Shown piece after piece: positions 35,149-46,124 of a DNA stretch of 64,000 nucleotides. Position 1 is the first letter of the stretch; every line of letters starts with the position of its first letter. The DNA is from Streptococcus panodentis (GTDB taxonomy: Bacteria; Bacillota; Bacilli; Lactobacillales; Streptococcaceae): positions 20,229-84,228 of the forward strand of contig NZ_QFAY01000005.1 of assembly GCF_017884005.1 (NCBI RefSeq), given 5' to 3'. Made by a program: the position numbers and the translations under genes. The notes under the pieces were generated by a model. That model did not search any database. It saw nothing but the letters and a program-made list of their open reading frames with translations, and was not told the origin of the DNA.

Positions 35149-35739
35149 CTATCTTCTACGAGAATCTCTCTCCTTCATAAAATCTTTTAATTCTTCTAAT
35201 CGTTCTCTTGTTAGCGATTGAGCAAGAAAAGCTTCTTCGTTAACATCTTTACCTTCATTAAATTCATGCATAGGAACATTATCATACTGCTTTACATTTA
35301 CTGGTATAAGTTTCCCTTCGCCATAAGTTATAATCTCTATATTACTATCACTAAAAAAAGCTCCATAGTAGTCTTCTCGAACCACTACCGTCTGCCCTTT
35401 TTCCTCAAGATAGGCATAATGGCTTACTGGAACATAAATTGTAAAAAATAAGCCAATTATTGGAGAAACTGCCAACAGCAACAAACCTAAAGCAAGAGCA
35501 GGATAAAGAACCCATTTGTATCTTTTAATCAATAAATAGAAAGCGAGGAATAAAAAGAGAAAAGCAAGCCACGGACTCAACTGAGGTTTCCACAATATAC
35601 TGGTAATCAAAAAGAATAAAATAACCACCAAAGGCGCCAGATTCCTCGACTTCCATCGATTAGATACAAGAAGTCCAACAACCAAGAGAATAAGAGCTGG
35701 CAACTCTCTGCTTAGAATATAGAGAAGAAAATAAATCAT
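35149..35739 (-). CDS. Small membrane protein of unknown function
   Basis: A 196-residue protein with about five hydrophobic segments in residues 1-105 (for example LPALILLVVGLLVSN; LVVILFFLITSILW; LAFLFLFLAFYLLI; LGLLLLAVSPIIGLFFTIYV), then a soluble C-terminal half with YLEEKGQTVVVREDYYGAFF and a charged tail ending DSRRR. I recognise no family. Base composition looks clearly more AT-rich than the neighbours, with AAA, TTT, ATA and AAT codons frequent, a hint of separate origin. GGGAG precedes the ATG. It lies between the lactonase terminator and eno. Confidence 0.7.
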   Translation of the reverse strand: MIYFLLYILSRELPALILLVVGLLVSNRWKSRNLAPLVVILFFLITSILWKPQLSPWLAFLFLFLAFYLLIKRYKWVLYPALALGLLLLAVSPIIGLFFTIYVPVSHYAYLEEKGQTVVVREDYYGAFFSDSNIEIITYGEGKLIPVNVKQYDNVPMHEFNEGKDVNEEAFLAQSLTRERLEELKDFMKERDSRRR

Positions 35740-35770
35740 CTCCCGAGTCTCCCTTTACTTTATTCAAAAA

Positions 35771-35819
35771 TCCCTCAAGTCAAGCTTGAGGGACCCTTAA
35801 TTCATTCAATCTGAATGAA

Positions 35820-35820
<1 letters not shown>
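35771..35820 (-). terminator. Terminator of eno
   Basis: Minus strand: TCCCTCAAGC-ttga-CTTGAGGGA followed by TTTTTG (35771-35793), preceded next to the stop by a second inverted repeat, ATTCATTC-agatt-GAATGAAT. Confidence 0.85.
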
Positions 35821-37127
<1,307 letters not shown>

Positions 37128-37163
37128 TTACTCTCCTTATTATTTAAAATTATTTACTAGTCT

Positions 37164-37192
37164 ATGATACCCTAAAAACGCCTTTTTTTCAA
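37164..37192 (-). promoter_or_regulatory. Promoter of eno
   Basis: Minus-strand TTGAAA (37187-37192), 17 bases, TATCAT (37164-37169). The leader is about 33 bases with AAGGAGAG before the ATG. Confidence 0.8.
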
Positions 37193-37233
37193 GGAAAAAT
37201 AATGGCTTTGCATAAAAAATCACAATAATTTGC

Positions 37234-37249
37234 TTGCAAGCGATTGCAA
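37234..37249. promoter_or_regulatory. cre site (CcpA) between eno and the DUF1694 gene
   Basis: TTGCAAGCGATTGCAA fits the consensus WTGNAANCGNWNNCW at every position. It is centred 49 bases beyond the eno -35 and about 78 bases upstream of the DUF1694 ATG, so either gene could be the target. Confidence 0.65.
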
Positions 37250-37303
37250 CTCCCTGATAAAAAGGGATTTGCAGATTTCCAAAGAGAAAAATCAACATAA
37301 TTA

Positions 37304-37312
37304 TGTTATACT
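37304..37312 (+). promoter_or_regulatory. Extended -10 of the DUF1694 gene, leaderless arrangement
   Basis: TGT-TATACT ends six bases before the ATG, so the predicted RNA start coincides with the start codon. Confidence 0.55.
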
Positions 37313-37318
37313 GGAAGC

Positions 37319-37774
37319 ATGACAGACATCGATAAAGTAATTATGGAAAAAGCAAACGGCGGCGCTAAATGCAGCCCTGATGAACAGCGGAAATACTTAG
37401 AAACATTTGAAGAACGCGTCATTGCCGACTGCTCAGTTGAAGAAGCCAACAGTTCGCTGATTCGCAGTCATTTTAAGGAAATGCTGGTGAAAATCATAGA
37501 GGACTACAGCCCTGTGACCGTCAAAATCTCTCCCCAAGTGGAATCCAGCAATCAGATTTTCTATCTGAAAACAGCCAAGGAACTGGGCTGCCAGGCCAGC
37601 ATCGTTTCAGCTGACTGCCAAGCCTCTCCTTTCGGTCTGGTCATTCACAGCGACCAGCCGGTGGAGGTGGACGAAAAAGAAATGCTGCGGCACTTTGCCG
37701 GCCTCCTCCATACCGAGGAAAAAGCGGCCCTGCAGCAGAAAAAGCCTTCTTTCTGGGAGAAATTATTTAAATAA
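37319..37774 (+). CDS. DUF1694 (YueI-like) protein
   Basis: A 151-residue cytosolic protein of the DUF1694 family. The hallmark near the start, SPDEQRKYLETFEERVI, is followed by an alternating alpha/beta domain and a tail ending SFWEKLFK. Function unknown. GGAAG lies too close to the ATG (one base) for a normal ribosome site, and the -10 box is only six bases away, suggesting a leaderless message. An in-frame ATG eight codons on has no ribosome site. The stop abuts the ATG of the next gene (TAAATG), so the two are coupled. Confidence 0.88.
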   Translation: MTDIDKVIMEKANGGAKCSPDEQRKYLETFEERVIADCSVEEANSSLIRSHFKEMLVKIIEDYSPVTVKISPQVESSNQIFYLKTAKELGCQASIVSADCQASPFGLVIHSDQPVEVDEKEMLRHFAGLLHTEEKAALQQKKPSFWEKLFK

Positions 37775-38113
37775 ATGAAAAACATTGACAGACTGCTGGC
37801 CTTTTTTGAGGCCGAAAATCAGCGAGACTGGGACACATATCAGACTTTTCTGGCCGAGCAGGTTGTCTGGGAACTGCAGAGCGACAGTCTTGAGGTCATC
37901 TGTGGGAAAGCGGACTATCTGGCTAGGATCCAAATGGCCTACCGGAATAACCCTGTTCAATTCCAATGCAGCCATTATCATCTCAGTCCTGACCAACATC
38001 AGATTGTCACCATTTTGAAGAATAATCTCGGTGACCTCTCGTGCGACATCTTCTATTTTGAAGACGGCTTGATTGTCAGAGAAAGGGAATATGTACTGAA
38101 AAAAGCGGACTAA
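37775..38113 (+). CDS. SnoaL/NTF2-like small protein
   Basis: A 112-residue alpha+beta barrel candidate. The opening IDRLLAFFEAENQRDWDTYQTFLAEQVVWEL and the FEDGLIVREREYVLK end have the layout of SnoaL-like/NTF2 proteins. The catalytic role cannot be read. It starts on the base after the stop of the DUF1694 gene. Its last codons (AAA-AAA-GCG-GAC-TAA) form half of a terminator stem, and the stop overlaps the stop of the convergent glycerate kinase gene by four bases. Confidence 0.75.
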   Translation: MKNIDRLLAFFEAENQRDWDTYQTFLAEQVVWELQSDSLEVICGKADYLARIQMAYRNNPVQFQCSHYHLSPDQHQIVTILKNNLGDLSCDIFYFEDGLIVREREYVLKKAD

Positions 38114-38126
38114 CCGCTTTTTTTCA
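38099..38126. terminator. Shared terminator inside two coding ends
   Basis: AAAAAAGCGG-actaa-CCGCTTTTTTT. The stem lies within the last codons of both convergent genes and works in both directions. Confidence 0.88.
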
Positions 38127-39228
38127 TCTTCAGTACATTGCCAATGTTTCTGGCCGTTCGAATCAGGTTGACCTCAGCCTGCGCCAGAACGGCGGGCAGG
38201 CTGTCGGCCTGAGCCATGATGGGAAAAGCCGCCGCTATATTTTCTGCCGGAAAAGCTGGCAAATCTGCTGCTAAACTGCCGCAAACAGCCAGTACCGGTA
38301 TGCCTTGAGGCGTTCTCCGGGCGATACCGACTGGAGCTTTCCCGGCCAAGGACTGACGGTCCATCCGTCCTTCACCCACGACTACCAAGTCTGCTTTTTT
38401 GACTCTTTCATCAAAATCCAGTAAATCTAGGCAGGTTTCAATGCCTGAAACGATTTTTCCGCCGGCAAAAGTGACCAGGCCCGCAGCCATCCCGCCTCCG
38501 GCGCCTGCTCCTGCCAAACCGAAAACAGCTGGATTGGCCAACTCATAAAACTGCCTCATAGCCTGATCGGTCTGGGCGAAGAGCAGATCCGGCAGCCCCT
38601 TTTGGCCGCCGAACATATAAGCTGCTCCCTGAGGACCGCAGAGAGGATTGGTCACATCCGTCAATATTTCAATCTCCAGCTCTTTCAGGACGGCAGGGAC
38701 ATGCTGAGCAGAAATCCGGGCAGCCCGGCCCAGAGAAGAGCCGACCGGCCGCAGCACATGCTGATCACTATCGTAAAACTCATAGCCTAGGCCTGCTGCC
38801 AACCCGATACCGCCGTCATTGCTGGCCGAGCCGCCGACCCCGACCAGCATCTTTCTGACCCCTTCACCCGCCAAATGGAGAATCAGCTCTCCCAATCCTC
38901 TGGTCTCAATTACTAGGGGATTTCGTTTTTCCTGCGGAATGGAGGCCAGACCAACCAAATCAGCCATTTCAAAAAGAGCCTGCTGACCTTGTCTGGCATA
39001 AGTCATCTTGACCGGCTGGCCAAAGGGGCCGGTCACCGTATGATAAAACTCAGCCCAGCCCAAAGCAGCTGCCAGCGCAGCCATGGTCCCCTCACCGCCG
39101 TCGCCAATCGGCAGCAAGTCAAAAGTCGCATCCGGCAGCGCCTGCGAAAATCCCTCCTGTAAAGCCTGCGCTGCCTGCGGAGCCGACAGGCTTTCCTTGA
39201 AAGAATCCGGTGCAATCAGAATATGCAT
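38110..39228 (-). CDS. glxK: Glycerate kinase
   Basis: A 372-residue enzyme of the GarK/GlxK family phosphorylating D-glycerate with ATP. Features: MHILIAPDSFKESLSA start; LPIGDGGEGTMAAL; GLGELILHLAGEGVRKMLVGVGGSASNDGGIG, the conserved substrate/nucleotide segment; ILTDVTNPLCGPQGAAYMFG; and VVGEGRMDRQSLAGKAPVGIA. It follows serB with a nine-base gap on the same strand, so the two are probably one operon. The product joins glycolysis or serine synthesis, which suits the serB neighbour. Confidence 0.95.
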   Translation of the reverse strand: MHILIAPDSFKESLSAPQAAQALQEGFSQALPDATFDLLPIGDGGEGTMAALAAALGWAEFYHTVTGPFGQPVKMTYARQGQQALFEMADLVGLASIPQEKRNPLVIETRGLGELILHLAGEGVRKMLVGVGGSASNDGGIGLAAGLGYEFYDSDQHVLRPVGSSLGRAARISAQHVPAVLKELEIEILTDVTNPLCGPQGAAYMFGGQKGLPDLLFAQTDQAMRQFYELANPAVFGLAGAGAGGGMAAGLVTFAGGKIVSGIETCLDLLDFDERVKKADLVVVGEGRMDRQSLAGKAPVGIARRTPQGIPVLAVCGSLAADLPAFPAENIAAAFPIMAQADSLPAVLAQAEVNLIRTARNIGNVLKMKKSG

Positions 39229-39237
39229 ACTTGCCTC

Positions 39238-39888
39238 CTATTGCTCTCTCTGATCCAAGAGGTCAATCACCCGATAGAGATTGCACTCCTCAATCCGATA
39301 AGGCGCCTGCTCGCACACAATCGGCTTGGCCATAAAGGCAATCCCCAGTCCCGCCGCCTGAATCATGGGCAGGTCATTGGCTCCGTCTCCCATGGCAATC
39401 GTTTGATTTAATTCCAAATCATTTTCTGCTGCCCAGGCCTGCAGCATAGCCAGCTTGGTTTCCTTGGTGACAATCTCCCCTAATACCTGACCGGTCAGGC
39501 AGCCTTGTTGGATTTCCAGACGATTGGCCTTGACATAGTCAATCCCCAGCTGCGCAGCCAGACTGTCTACCGTTTCGTGAAAACCGCCCGACACCAGACC
39601 GACCTTATAACCGCGTCTATGCAGCTCATTGACCAGCTCCTGAGCCCCTGGCGTGAAGTGGATACGCTCCGCAATCCGAGAAAAGATGCTGTCTGGCAGG
39701 CCTTTCAGCAGAGCAACCCGCTCACGCAAGGCTGCCTCAAAGTCCAGCTCTCCTCGCATAGCCCGCTCCGTAATAGCTGCAACCTGAGAGCCGACTCCTG
39801 CTTCCTCTCCCAGCAAGTCAATTCCTTCTTCCCTAATCAGGGTACTGTCGACATCCATGACCAAGAGACCTTTTACCTGTCGCATCAT
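39238..39888 (-). CDS. serB: Phosphoserine phosphatase
   Basis: A 216-residue HAD phosphatase, the last step of serine synthesis. Nucleophile D12 and acid D14 are in VMDVDSTLIREEGIDLL; motif II is VGLVSGGFHETVDSLA; motif III/IV is KLAMLQAW then TIAMGDGANDLPMIQAAGLGIAF. It lacks the N-terminal ACT domain of enterobacterial SerB, usual for short streptococcal forms. Two ATGs lie back to back (MM); the second may be used. Confidence 0.95.
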   Translation of the reverse strand: MMRQVKGLLVMDVDSTLIREEGIDLLGEEAGVGSQVAAITERAMRGELDFEAALRERVALLKGLPDSIFSRIAERIHFTPGAQELVNELHRRGYKVGLVSGGFHETVDSLAAQLGIDYVKANRLEIQQGCLTGQVLGEIVTKETKLAMLQAWAAENDLELNQTIAMGDGANDLPMIQAAGLGIAFMAKPIVCEQAPYRIEECNLYRVIDLLDQREQ

Positions 39889-39916
39889 TTCACCTCATAC
39901 TTTCCATGTTTGTTGT

Positions 39917-39945
39917 ATTATACCGAAATTTCTGATACAAGACAA
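39917..39945 (-). promoter_or_regulatory. Promoter of serB-glxK
   Basis: Minus-strand TTGTCT (39940-39945), 17 bases, TATAAT (39917-39922); GAGGTG ahead of the ATG. Confidence 0.75.
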
Positions 39946-39976
39946 GCCCTGACTTAACGCTCCGTACTGCAAAAGA

Positions 39977-40000
39977 AAAAGCTCCCGCAGGAGCTTTTAA
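39977..40000 (-). terminator. Terminator of ezrA
   Basis: AAAAGCTCC-tgcg-GGAGCTTTTTC on the minus strand, overlapping the last base pairs of ezrA. Confidence 0.85.
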
Positions 40001-41721
40001 AAACGAATATTTTCGCGTGTTTTCTCATAAGAGGTCACAAAGCGCTCTGTAACGCCTGGCTCTACAATATCCAGAGCTTTGGAAATCACATCCAAGGATT
40101 TGGCATAGTCAAAGTTATGCTCAAAAACATAGAGCGATTCATTGAAAGCTTCCTGAACATTATCGTCAAAAGAACGATAGCGATTGGAGTATTGCAGCAG
40201 CTGCTCTGTCAGCGTCGCATTCTGAACGATACGGTAGGTTTCTGTTTCCAGCTCGTGCATATCATTGGTCAGAATTTCCAGCCAGCGGTTAACCGATTCA
40301 ATGTTCACCTGCTTGGCTTCCAGCTCGCCCACCAGTTCTTCAATGTTATTGCTGGTCGCAAAGAAGATTTTCAGGAAGGACTGAGGAATGCCCGGTAGGT
40401 TGCGTTTCTCCATGTAGCGCTTGATTGTATGCAGTTTATTAGCATAGATATTGACCTTCTGACGGGCATTGGCGTCGTCTTTTTCAATTTCAGCCAATTC
40501 GTCTCCCAAAGAGATTTGCTCGTCTTCAATTTCTTTCAGGCGCTCTTGGATGGCTTCCAGCTCTTCCTGCAGGACAGAATAGGCCTGCTTACTGTCAGAA
40601 GAGTCTTCTACTGCTCCCAGCACTACATCTTCCTGAGCAGACAGCTCAGCCTGCAGCTCCTTGACATGTGACGTTTCAGGTTCAGTCAGAAGGAAGGTCT
40701 GAGACAGACGGTCCATTTCCTGCTGCAGCTGCTGGTTATTTTCCTTAGTATGAGCCAGATAGCTGGGGAGATTTTTAATCAGTTTTTCAACGACCTTATG
40801 CGCTTCGATTTCCTTAGTGAAAACAGCATAAAGGGCGTTGATTTCTTCCTGAGCCTGTTCATTTTCATACTCAGCATTGTCCAGCTCTAAGGCAGCAATA
40901 TTGCTTTCATTGCGCTTGAAGCTGGCATGCAGCTGCTGAAAACGTGATTCCAGATCTGTTTCAATGAAATGGTAGCCAGACTCCAGTAATTTGCGGTGGC
41001 CGGACTCCAAGTCTTCCAGCTGATCAGGCAGTTTGACCGTCAGCTCTTCGACGATGGACGGCACTTTCTCTACGATATGGGTCAGTGCCAGAATATGATC
41101 CTCTGCCTTATCTAAGATTTCAGCCGCCTCAACTGGGTCACCCGAAGAATTGAGGGTGACAAACTGAGAAAACTCTGACTGAATATGCTCCAGCTGCTTT
41201 TCAATCTCAGGCAGGGCCTGACCATAAGAATCTGAATGGTCAGCCACCCGAACCTGCAGTTTGTCAAAGAGATCCAGAGCGTGCAGCACGCGGCCGCTGT
41301 TCTTAGACTCCTGCTTTTCCAAGTCTTCCAGAGCCCGGCGAATGAGCTTGATATCCTCATCAATCAAGTCAATCTGACTTTCGATATTACCAATAGCATG
41401 CTTGGCTTTCATGAAACGGAAAGAATTATTATAGCCCTCTGCTTCAAAGAGATTATTTTCAATATCCGCAAATGAATTGAGAGACAGGTCCACCCATTTC
41501 TGATTCCATTCCCGGAAAGTCACCTGACTCTGTCCAATCAAGTGCATATTTTTTACAGCTTCCACTTCATCGTTTACAGGAAGATTGTAGAGTTCTTCTT
41601 TTCTATCTTCCAATTTTTGAAGTAGAGCTTCATTTCTTTTTCTCATCAAAACTGCAGTAAAGTACCCTAGAATCAAAAGCAGAGCTACCACAATAATGAG
41701 AATAATTAGTCCAATAGACAT
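39997..41721 (-). CDS. ezrA: Septation ring formation regulator EzrA
   Basis: A 574-residue membrane-anchored division protein. A single N-terminal helix (MSIGLIILIIVVALLLILGY) is followed by long spectrin-like coiled coils to the end. It restricts FtsZ rings to midcell and recruits divisome and wall-synthesis proteins. The frame is open to 41736, but that ATG precedes the ribosome site AAGGAG; the ATG at 41721 is six bases after it and starts at the membrane helix, so I use it. Downstream of gyrB, the usual streptococcal order. A RUP-like element ends 24 bases upstream of the start. Confidence 0.95.
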   Translation of the reverse strand: MSIGLIILIIVVALLLILGYFTAVLMRKRNEALLQKLEDRKEELYNLPVNDEVEAVKNMHLIGQSQVTFREWNQKWVDLSLNSFADIENNLFEAEGYNNSFRFMKAKHAIGNIESQIDLIDEDIKLIRRALEDLEKQESKNSGRVLHALDLFDKLQVRVADHSDSYGQALPEIEKQLEHIQSEFSQFVTLNSSGDPVEAAEILDKAEDHILALTHIVEKVPSIVEELTVKLPDQLEDLESGHRKLLESGYHFIETDLESRFQQLHASFKRNESNIAALELDNAEYENEQAQEEINALYAVFTKEIEAHKVVEKLIKNLPSYLAHTKENNQQLQQEMDRLSQTFLLTEPETSHVKELQAELSAQEDVVLGAVEDSSDSKQAYSVLQEELEAIQERLKEIEDEQISLGDELAEIEKDDANARQKVNIYANKLHTIKRYMEKRNLPGIPQSFLKIFFATSNNIEELVGELEAKQVNIESVNRWLEILTNDMHELETETYRIVQNATLTEQLLQYSNRYRSFDDNVQEAFNESLYVFEHNFDYAKSLDVISKALDIVEPGVTERFVTSYEKTRENIRF

Positions 41722-41744
41722 ACAAAACTCCTTCATATTGTTAC

Positions 41745-41906
41745 TATAGTCATTCAGTCCGGCTTTTATGCTGTTTTCAGCCCAGCTTCGCTAAGTCTGA
41801 GAATGCCTGTGCTTGGCTGCGGCAGCATGCCCTTGACCAGATGTTTTCAAGGCCGCTCTTCTGCTCTTGTTTCAGCCGCCTAAAAGCAAACCATAAGACT
41901 ATATAT
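41745..41906. repeat. Diverged RUP-like element (copy G) between gyrB and ezrA
   Basis: Left end TATAGTCATTCAGTCCGGCT and right end TAAAAGCAAACCATAAGACT-ATATA are inverted versions of the family ends; the middle is unlike the other copies. On the minus strand its left end reads GACTATAGT, a possible -10 for ezrA. Confidence 0.55.
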
Positions 41907-41964
41907 AGCAAACATACTGATTATATCATAATTTTGTCAGTAATGGTTGATTTTTCTGATTTTT

Positions 41965-43926
<1,962 letters not shown>

Positions 43927-44493
43927 CTAATCAATGGCTATAAATTCTTCAAGATGCTGCATACTGTCAAAAAGATAGGTGTCAAATCCTGCTGCCTGAC
44001 CAGCCTCCATGTCCAGAGGACGGTCTCCAATCACTAAACCCGCAGCAATCCGGTACTTGTCTTTTAAATAGAGCATGGAGGCCGGACTGGGCTTTCTCTC
44101 AAAGCCATTATCCGCTGTGACCACCTCAGTAAAAGCAGCAGCAATGCCGGTCTTGCTCAGAATTTCCCAGACCTGACTGCCTCGGTGGGAAATCAGGAAA
44201 TTCCGGCCGCCCTTGGCCACAATCCGCTCGAGCAGCTCTGCCGCCCCGTCAAATAAGACAGGATGTTCCAGCTCTTCTGCTTCGCTGGCCTTATAGAGCT
44301 GTAAAAAGTCCTTTTCTTGGGAAGCAAACTGCTGAACGGCATAATCCGTAGAAACCTTCAAGGCCCGATAAACCTCATCATGGCCGGCTGACTTGCCAAA
44401 CTTCTGCAAAGTATGGACAAAGGCTGCCGTCGAAGTTTCATAATTATCCAAGAGCGTTCCACCTAAATCCCAGATGTAATCTTGATAATTCAT
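43927..44493 (-). CDS. HAD-superfamily hydrolase upstream of gyrB
   Basis: A 188-residue phosphatase-like protein from MNYQDYIWDLGGTLLDNYET. The family normally has D-x-D-G-T; here the first motif is WDLGGTL, so the second acidic residue is Gly, a deviation that may affect catalysis. Motif II is FLISHRGSQ and motif IV VIGDRPLDMEAGQAAGF. The longer start at 44502 overlaps the -10 box; the ATG at 44493 lies seven bases after TGATATAAT, so a leaderless message is likely. Conserved partner of gyrB in streptococci; substrate unknown. Confidence 0.88.
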   Translation of the reverse strand: MNYQDYIWDLGGTLLDNYETSTAAFVHTLQKFGKSAGHDEVYRALKVSTDYAVQQFASQEKDFLQLYKASEAEELEHPVLFDGAAELLERIVAKGGRNFLISHRGSQVWEILSKTGIAAAFTEVVTADNGFERKPSPASMLYLKDKYRIAAGLVIGDRPLDMEAGQAAGFDTYLFDSMQHLEEFIAID

Positions 44494-44500
44494 ACCTTTC

Positions 44501-44509
44501 ATTATATCA
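44501..44509 (-). promoter_or_regulatory. Extended -10 of the HAD-gyrB operon, leaderless arrangement
   Basis: Minus-strand TGA-TATAAT, seven bases before the ATG at 44493. Confidence 0.55.
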
Positions 44510-44700
44510 TATTTTTTGCAAAAAAGGTGCGAATATTTACCAGAATCTGCCTGTTAAAGCCATTCTTTCAAAAGAGATTTCATACCCATTTAAACTTAGA
44601 TTCATATCCTTTTTCTCAAGCAAGAGCGGACGGCAGCTTCAGCACTCCACTCCCCCGAAGGGGAACCGTTTCAGCCTATCATCTTGAAATAAGAAAATGA

Positions 44701-44784
44701 AAGGCTGCGAGCTGCTCAAAAGATAAAGCTTCCGTTAGGAAGTGTCAGCTGTACTGGCCTACGGCAAAGTGAACTAACAAAGCA
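44701..44784. repeat. Partial RUP-like element, long variant
   Basis: Contains AAAGATAAAGCTTCCGTTAG, GAAGTGTCAGCTGTACTG and ACGGCAAAGTGAACTAAC, matching the inner part of copies A and B; it runs straight into copy D. Confidence 0.6.
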
Positions 44785-44891
44785 ATATAGTCTTTTAGTT
44801 TGCTTTTAGTACGAGGCAGCGAGCCGCAGACAGTACTGGCGTACGGCAAGGCGAGCTAACAAAGTAATAAAAGATAAACTAAAGGACGATA
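44785..44891. repeat. RUP-like miniature element, short variant (copy D)
   Basis: ATATAGTCTTTTAGTTTGCT to AAACTAAAGGACGATA, nearly identical to copies C and F. An extra right-end fragment (AAAGATAAACTAAATAATGA) follows at 44894. Confidence 0.85.
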
Positions 44892-45116
44892 TAAAGATAA
44901 ACTAAATAATGATATCGTCCCAAGCTCTTTGCCTCGCTTGCTCATTTCCAGGATTGGGCGGTTGGAGCAAGGCGGAGGATGACAGTCTAAACAGCCTGAC
45001 GAGGCTCTTTGACTTTCGCTGTTCTTGCTTGGCAGGCAAGCCCCTGTGCAAAGCGCCTCTTCAGCAAAAAACACCTCCAAAAACAGGAAGTGCCCTTTGC
45101 TGGATTCGGCCAGTAG
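44892..45116. other. Gene-poor stretch within repeat cluster
   Basis: No gene is seen; short open frames here lack ribosome sites and coding character. Some inverted repeats are present (CTTGGCAGGCAAG). Confidence 0.5.
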
Positions 45117-45230
45117 TATCTAGTCTTTTAGTTTACTCTTATACTAAATTCAAACCACGTCAGCAATCCTCATGCTGTACTGATATACGGCAAAGTGAAC
45201 TAGCAATATAAAGATAAACTAAATGGCGGT
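45117..45230. repeat. Composite RUP / RUP-like element (copy E)
   Basis: The ends are of the local family (TAGTCTTTTAGTTTACT; AAAGATAAACTAAATGGCG), but the inside holds TTCAAACCACGTCAGC (45149-45164), which matches the pneumococcal RUP consensus as I recall it. It therefore links the two element types. 45231-45501 downstream shows no gene. Confidence 0.6.
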
Positions 45231-45501
45231 AGAGTCTATATTAAACTGATTCGGAAATGTTCTCTTTTCCCCAGATTGCCTTCTGCCGCCAACAGTGCCA
45301 AAATCGGGCGATGGGCAGTCTCCCACGATGGCTGCGCCATCCTTCCAGACCATTGGAAGCTCGCAGTATCATCTTTTTCAAGATGCAGGCAAGGGGTTCG
45401 GGAATTGGCTGCTGTCTCTTCTTAGCCAAGAAATGCAAAAGAAGAAGGCGGATCCGTTTCCGAACAGGTCTCTTTGATAAATCGCTTTTGCCATGAAAGG
45501 C

Positions 45502-46050
45502 CTATTGGCCAAATAGATCTGTATAGAGCATGGCAGCGGCCAGTTGGTCTGCATCTCCGCCCAGCTGGCGAACCAGCTCATAGGCAAAGGCCAGAGCAGT
45601 CGAGGGACCGCGGCTGGTAATCAGGCTGCCGTCAACGACTACGGTCTCTTTGCGGTAGTTTCCGTCCTCAATCCCTTCCTGAACACCGTCATAGCAAGTG
45701 AAGTCCTTTCCTTTGAGCAGGCCTGCACGGCTGAGGGCAATCGGTGCTGCGCAGATAGCTGCTGTAAACTTCCCCTTTTCCTGGAAGCTGCGCAGTTCCT
45801 GCATCAGCCGGTCATCATCGCGAAGATTGGCTGAGCCCGGCATGCCGCCCGGCAGAACAACCATATCATAATCCTCCAGCCGGCCGCTCCATACTTGGTC
45901 TGCCTGAACGGTAATACCGTGCGAACCAGTCACGGTTGCTGCAAATCCAATCATGTGGCAGGTCATTCCTGCCCGGCGCAGGACATCAACTACCGTCAAG
46001 GCTTCAATTTCTTCAAAACCGGGAGCTAAGAGTAATGCTATTTTTTTCAT
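45502..46050 (-). CDS. DJ-1/PfpI family protein
   Basis: A 182-residue class I glutamine-amidotransferase-like protein of the DJ-1 group (often annotated ThiJ). The nucleophilic cysteine is C100 in FTAAICAAP, with an acidic partner in GFEEIEAL (13-16), plus LPGGMPGSANLRDD and TSRGPSTALAFAYELV. Members act as glyoxalases/deglycases or chaperones; the precise activity is not readable. Follows rodA on the same strand with a 74-base gap holding only a U-poor hairpin, so read-through from rodA is likely. Confidence 0.92.
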   Translation of the reverse strand: MKKIALLLAPGFEEIEALTVVDVLRRAGMTCHMIGFAATVTGSHGITVQADQVWSGRLEDYDMVVLPGGMPGSANLRDDDRLMQELRSFQEKGKFTAAICAAPIALSRAGLLKGKDFTCYDGVQEGIEDGNYRKETVVVDGSLITSRGPSTALAFAYELVRQLGGDADQLAAAMLYTDLFGQ

Positions 46051-46124
46051 AAGCTTTCCTTTCTAAAATGAGGGCTGGCAGCAGCCGCGCACCACGGCTG
46101 CTGACTGTCGGCCAAAAACATTGG

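Noticed and set aside
44909..45211. Open frames in the repeat-rich gap before the DJ-1 gene
   Set aside because: They run through mobile-element sequence, lack ribosome sites and show no protein character.
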